Shown here in pieces: positions 42,460 to 47,217 of a stretch of DNA of 47,217 nt. Within the stretch, counting starts at the first letter, position 1. Each line of letters begins with the position of its first letter. The notes under the pieces were generated by a model. It was not told the DNA's origin and ran no database searches. It saw only the letters and a list, made by a program, of their open reading frames with translations. The stretch comes from Gnetum montanum (Eukaryota; Streptophyta; Gnetopsida; Gnetales; Gnetaceae): contig MNCI01013743.1 in NCBI GenBank assembly GCA_015680685.1, forward strand, positions 171,077-218,293, given 5' to 3'. Made by a program: the position numbers and the translations under genes.

Positions 42460-44800
42460 ATGTCTTCTTCTTCGCAAAAAAGCACTTCACCGCCTAGGAC
42501 CAACACAAGAGACAGTCGGCGACACAACACATGTAACCAAGATCCGCCAGTGCCTCAACAGTTCCATGCGGTATATATTCATCATGATGAGTATGTACCT
42601 GACTTTACCTTTATTCTCCATCAAGATGAACAAATACGTTGGAGAGACTTGGAGGGTAACATAGTGTTGCCTTTAGACCGAGCAGTCCCCAACATGCTTC
42701 TTCGTGCTCTCACGCGAGTAGGCATGTCATAGTTATACGTGGAATACGTTGCATGCTATTACGACACAAGGGATTACCATCCCACAGAAGCACAACATCA
42801 AAGGGACTTATGACAGGAGAGATACTATACATCTTTGAAGGGCAAAGGACCCCATAACGCTCCACCTGTCTTAAATGAAATTGAGGGTGGTGAACCTATT
42901 TCAACAGGTTCTCTACATAATGATGTTCCCCCTCCCAACGATGATTAGGAGGAGGTGTATCAGAACCTCCACTCCACGATTCAAAATCCTGGTTCTAATC
43001 CCCATGAACACCAAGTATTCAACGAGGGAACACAAACACATGATAAGAGTGGGCACTCTGATCGTAATCACAATCGGGGCCCGGACCATCGAAAAGAAGG
43101 TAGGAAACATCATCATGGAAATGGTCCTCCTTCTTCTTCACCTTCATCATCATATTCATCCTCTCCTTCAATATCAGGATGCTTTCATAAAGAGCCTAAC
43201 CGTGAGGACAAAGGTAAACATAGTGAAAAACCTCGACGAGAGAGTCAAGAAAGAGGACGAGGGCACTTGAGAGAATCATGGCATGGAAGAAGGGAGAGTA
43301 GGGAACCACATAGACATCACTGACGCTATGAACGAAATCACCACAAAGAACCCCTACTCATAACCCGAAGCATGTTAGATATCACGGAGGCCATAAGAAT
43401 TCCCAGAAGGCACTAAAAAGATAGCAGGATCAAGAGGTTGGACATGAATAATATCCCATGATTTGCGGGGGGATACAATGCTGATCTTAAAAACCACTTA
43501 CAAGCATTTCACGATGCATGTGCCTTGCAGAACATCAAGAATGAATGGAAAAAACTAAAGTTTCTCCCAAGGACACTTGTAAAAGAAGCAGAAAGCTGGT
43601 ACCGGTCCTTAGAACTGGAATCCATTCAAAGGTGGAATACGATGCTAGAACTGTTTAATGATAAGTATCAAATGTACTCTTGAGTGTTCAACCTGCGAAA
43701 GCAAATCCAAGGATGGAAGCAGGGAAGTCATGAAACCTTGGATGCTGCCATGGTCTGATATTATGCACTGTTACATTGTTGCCCGGGCCATGGTTACTCG
43801 CAGCAGGATCAACTGCACCATCTTGTAGATGGACTTAGGCATGAAACAAGGAGAACCCTTGGAATGTATCCCCAAGAGAGATTATCAGAGTTTAGGTCCC
43901 ATCAGGTCCATAGATTGCTAGAGCAAGTAGCTAAGGAAGAAGGGGAGCTACATAAGAGAGAAAGTGCAGAAGAGTACAACCGCGATCCATCCCTCCAAAA
44001 AAGGGGAGTGAGATTCTGTGAGGAGGAGGAAGAGTCACCACTCAAAGAGATGGTGAATAGGAAAACCTTACCGCTCCAAAAGTTAACCATAGAAGTGTCG
44101 GTGAAGGTAGACCAAATGTGGGACTCCTTAGATAGTAGATTTGATACCATTCTCAAAATCGTAGAGGAGTCTAAGGAGCGAGGTAGTGACTATGATAAAA
44201 AGAAAAAGAGGGACATGGACCATGCATGCAACAAAGGTAAGAGTAAAATCGCCATCATCGAAGAGGTTGTGGATTCTAATACAAACAATGACGGTGGATG
44301 TGAGATATGCCAATATGACCATCCTAAGGGATGTTGCCCAGTAATCTCACACCTACAAGAGTCTGGGGTGTATGCACTCAACCCATGACTTAACAAACAA
44401 TAAGCACCCCGACGGTTACCTTATTCTCAAGGTAACCCGAGGCAATTCCACCAACCATTAACGTATTATCCAAGTGAAACTCCGCCACAACCTATTGAGC
44501 AACACCAGCAGTGGCAATACCCATAGTCATGGGGGATGCCACCCCCATGGCAACAATACCCTTACCGGCAACCGGATGCATATGGCTACTACGTGCAACA
44601 GCCAATCTCTCCACGTGACACCAAAATGTCACTACCAAGCTCAAGAATATTATAGGACTCCTTCTCTTGGGAGAGACAACCCACAAACATACCATCCTCC
44701 AAATCCATTCGCAACTCTCACACCGATAGCTCCATTACCACCCGCTCCAGTAATGCAAGGGGAACTCCCCACTCAACCGTAGCAACGCAATGCTACAAGA
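42460..44800 (+). pseudogene. gag of element 2 (few stops)
   Basis: Starts MSSSSQKSTSPPRTNTRDSR at 42460, open for 90 codons with VPDFTFILHQDEQIRWRDLE, the conserved N-terminus. Then a His/Ser/Arg-rich middle (42955-43323), a capsid-like part near 43400-43860 (CPGHGYSQQDQLHHLVDGLR), and an open stretch of 174 codons (43864-44388) that ends with the zinc knuckle CEICQYDHPKGCC at about 44300-44337. A Gln/Pro-rich tail follows. Stops such as CATAG for CATGG look like simple decay. Confidence 0.8.
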
Positions 44801-44959
44801 GCTAGAATCCTTCAACCCAGTGCTAGTTTTGACAATTGCATAAAGAGAAGACCTTTCTTTAGAACCAACAATCTAACAAAGCTCTCACAACCACAAGCAG
44901 TTGAGCCTCTGAATGCTTCTCCATCAAATAAGGCTTCAGAGCTCCCTTCAAACCAAAAA

Positions 44960-45784
44960 CAGAGCTCAACACACATGGTTATGTTAACACATACCATCCC
45001 CGACTAGATGAAAGAGGGCCACCTTCCCAAGAAATTCTCTGATCCTGGAAATCCTTTAATCTATCTCCAAGTTGCTGGGAACGAACCATGTAAAGATCTT
45101 CTGGACTCAGGTTCCGGAGTCAACTTAATATCACAAGAAATGTATAAAGCTTGGAGCCTGCCTCCACTGAAGAAGAGTAATATTCGCTTAGAACTGGCTG
45201 ACCAGTCCATCACTGTCCCCTTGGGACTGGTGGAGGACATCATTACCACTATGTGTGGATGGTCATACCTAGTTGATTTCCTAGTGATACAAGTAAACAA
45301 TGACAAAGGGGACTTCCCAATAATAATGGGAAGGGCATGGCTAAGTACCATAAACACATGCCTAGGAATCCATGATCTTTCCTTGGAAATATCTAAGGAA
45401 AACACTTTTGGAAAGATCGAGAGGAAGAAAGTTCCATGCATCACACACAGTGATACAAGTTGTGATTGCGTATAGGAATGTTCAACATTGCCTGCATGCA
45501 ACTGGTGTGCCCAAGAAATTAACATACACAAGTGCTTGTATGTAGCAACCACACAACAAGAAAACACCCAGTGGTTGAAAGCTGATCAGGAGAGCAACTC
45601 ACCAACATGCATGGAACTAACTAGGGGAACAACTTGCGCCCACGTCGAAAGCATAGATGCACTGGAGCAAGAGTGTCACCAACTTCCAACCCTTAACCTA
45701 AAAACATCAATAGAGGGAAGATGGAAATTCCTGAAAACTTCAAACAAACACTCCGATAAAAGATTACTAGCCAATGTGCAATAG
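44960..45784 (+). pseudogene. aspartic protease and linker of element 2 (one or two stops)
   Basis: The open part from 45008 has LIYLQVAGNEPCKDLLDSGS (active-site Asp at residue 33 of that frame), then LPPLKKSNIRLELADQSI and IIMGRAWLSTINTCLGIHD. A single TAG at 45473-45475 separates it from the in-frame linker 45488-45784 (CNWCAQEINIHKCLY), and a TAG before 45008 replaces a Trp codon present in element 1. The linker reaches further toward RT than in element 1. Confidence 0.8.
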
Positions 45785-45883
45785 AACCAACTTTACCATG
45801 AACCTAGAACAGTCAATGCACATAACACATCAGAGAAAGGACAACCTCGCTCATTATTTCAGATCTTCCCCTTCCAACTTAGT

Positions 45884-45896
45884 CATGGGGGAGATG
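45884..45896 (+). promoter_or_regulatory. internal polypurine tract of element 2
   Basis: ATGGGGGAGATGG, preceded by CTTCCAACTTAGTC exactly as in Z. Confidence 0.6.
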
Positions 45897-46176
45897 GCCA
45901 CCTATGCTGATTAATTAAGGCCCTCAGTTCCTTTTTACATTTTTTTTTACACATTTTTGTTTTACAAATTTCTTTAACTTTTCTTGTTTTTGTTTTGCAA
46001 CATCGTTCATACTTTTTCATTTATTTGTGTGTTTATTTGTTTTATTTTGTTAGATTCGTCACCTAATAAGTGCTCCGGATGGTGGTATGAACTATATTCT
46101 ATTGATTGCCAATGTTTGGTTTTTACCTTTTGAGTTATAATGTTGATACTAAGGTATGGTTCTCTTGATATAACAG

Positions 46177-46399
46177 GCAATGAGTCCACGTCATCCATGC
46201 ATCCATGAATTTCTGTGGTCTCTCTTGGCTTGGAACTGTACAGTCCCTTTCCTTCAATAATAAGAACTATCAACGAATTGGTGACTAGGCATTTCTCAAA
46301 CTAAGGAAGGACTCAAGGATTGAAAAGGGTATGACTTCAAGGGGATTTGATGCATTGGTGCTGGTCATTCTCTTGGGTGCTTGGATGTTTTCTTCTTGA
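46177..46399 (+). pseudogene. candidate env-like 3' exon of element 2
   Basis: Follows the acceptor GATATAACAG. Starts NESTSSMHP, has a stop after it and a frameshift, and ends MTSRGFDALVLVILLGAWMF followed by SS and a stop at 46397-46399. The hydrophobic end is nearly the same as in element 1. Confidence 0.45.
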
Positions 46400-47217
46400 G
46401 TTTTCCTTACCATTCTGACGCTGCTCCAATATCGAGAAGCTGAGCTAATAAAAATAATAATTCTTTGCATGGTGTGGTTCTCATGCAAAAAAAAAAAAAC
46501 GTAAGAATTCAAAGCACACCCCTTAGAGAAAATAATCCTCTGGGCTACAAGCACTAGTTATGGAACTAAATAAACATGTTCCCTCTAACTAAGGCCCTTT
46601 CTCGCTTCCTACTTTCTCCTTTTTAGTTTCGTCGGAATGGTGGTGACTTTTTGGCAGAAGCATTCTTGTTACTTCAAGGGGATGGATTGGCCAAATGTAT
46701 TAATGCGAAGTCACTGAATGTGGATTGTTTGAGGCTGGATTTGGAGTGAGATTTACTAAATCGCATTAACCATTAATACATAAGGGGTTGTACACCACCT
46801 TATTCTTGAGACTGCATTCCATTCTCTTCTTTCCATCCTTCTTTCTCCCTTTTTCACCTCATTGCCAGTTGTATCAATAGTCCATATTTTGGTTGATGCA
46901 TTGTTTTCTTTTTGGTAAATTCTTGTGGTTAAGACTTTAACTCTTGCTTCCAAAGGACATTTCTAGAGCCTACGGACTCTTTGAATGTGGGATTGTCAAG
47001 GCATTAAGGGCATGAGGCTACTTTAGGGAGGACCCACTGGCATTCCTATTTGGTGCATCCGTTAATTTCTTTTCCTTAAACATTCCCACAATCAACATTT
47101 ATTTTGTTCATTTCCATCTCTGACATCCATTTCATTGGTGTTGTCGTTGTTTCTTTTTCTCCATCTTTCTTATTCCTTATCTTTTTCCATTCTATCACTA
47201 CCGAAGGTTCGCTCTCA
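46400..47217 (+). other. rest of the 3' region of element 2
   Basis: Contains the blocks GGGCTACAAGCACTAGTTAT (46541), GATGCGAAGTCACT (46705) and GGGAGGACCCACTGGCAT (47026) shared with Z and C. Toward the right edge it reaches CATTTCATTGGTGTTG, the counterpart of the splice-like joint before the ORF in Z (1695). Confidence 0.45.

Larger units (their letters stand above)
41491..47217 (+). mobile_element. non-autonomous Athila-like element 2 (gag-PR), 3' end beyond the window
   Basis: 5' LTR 41491-42314, PBS, gag, protease, internal polypurine tract at 45884, 3' region to the window edge. No RT, RNase H or integrase. Closely related to element 1 but keeps about 110 more bases of linker after protease. 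The five bases before the LTR are CCTGG. Confidence 0.88.

Noticed and set aside
45061-45567. Minus-strand ORF of 168 codons
   Set aside because: Fully antisense to the protease of element 2, which has the active site and the closing motif.
1-47217. CRISPR array, prophage or bacterial defence island
   Set aside because: No regular repeat-spacer pattern, no bacterial gene spacing; the LTRs, tRNA-Asp primer sites and codon decay are those of plant retrotransposons.

Overview
This is repeat-dense nuclear DNA of a land plant. I see no host gene that I can name, and no rRNA, CRISPR array or bacterial operon. Almost everything that can be interpreted is LTR retrotransposon of one kind: Ty3/gypsy, Athila-like. 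The assignment rests on a primer-binding site complementary to tRNA-Asp next to LTRs that end TGATGAG...CTCATCA, on reverse-transcriptase and RNase H text typical of Athila (FLDDYSGYNQI, VFMDN/DF, QEGIVLGHRIS, YTTTEKE), on an aspartic protease with LLDSGS, and on a long 3' region after integrase. The species cannot be named from the sequence.

Layout. 1-3135 is the 3' end of a plus-strand element (Z), with its 3' LTR at 2268-3135. It is inserted into the 3' region of a minus-strand element A (3136-11608) that carries decayed gag, protease, RT, RNase H and integrase. A's 5' LTR is split by a solo LTR of a second subfamily (9695-10701) with a perfect 5-bp target duplication. 11609-11684 is a full-length, CCA-ended copy of tRNA-Asp fused to another LTR (11686-12697). 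12698-14798 is a pol-less minus-strand gag-protease element (D1). 14799-17146 is an unidentified unit E, with a promoter, a probable intron and a decayed ORF. 17147-25843 is a second minus-strand gag-pol element (C). 25844-38039 is a second D-type element (D2), into whose gag the plus-strand element 1 (28930-36052, both LTRs, a 440-base N gap) has inserted. 38040-41490 is AT-rich DNA with a SINE-like tRNA head, a diffuse repeat and an ORF relic. 41491 to the window end is plus-strand element 2, which lacks its 3' LTR because of the window edge.

How the parts may work together. Elements A and C have the full gag-PR-RT-RH-IN order. Elements 1 and 2 have gag and protease, then skip RT, RNase H and integrase at a shared breakpoint, yet keep a long 3' region. 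They look like non-autonomous partners that would need pol supplied in trans. In Z, C, 1 and 2 the 3' region starts with an internal polypurine tract, then has a likely splice acceptor and a short exon that ends in register in all four; in elements 1 and 2 the exon ends in a strongly hydrophobic tail. This is a candidate env-like or membrane protein. All reading frames are interrupted, mostly by changes of C to T or G to A. All comparisons were made by eye; no alignment or search could be run.
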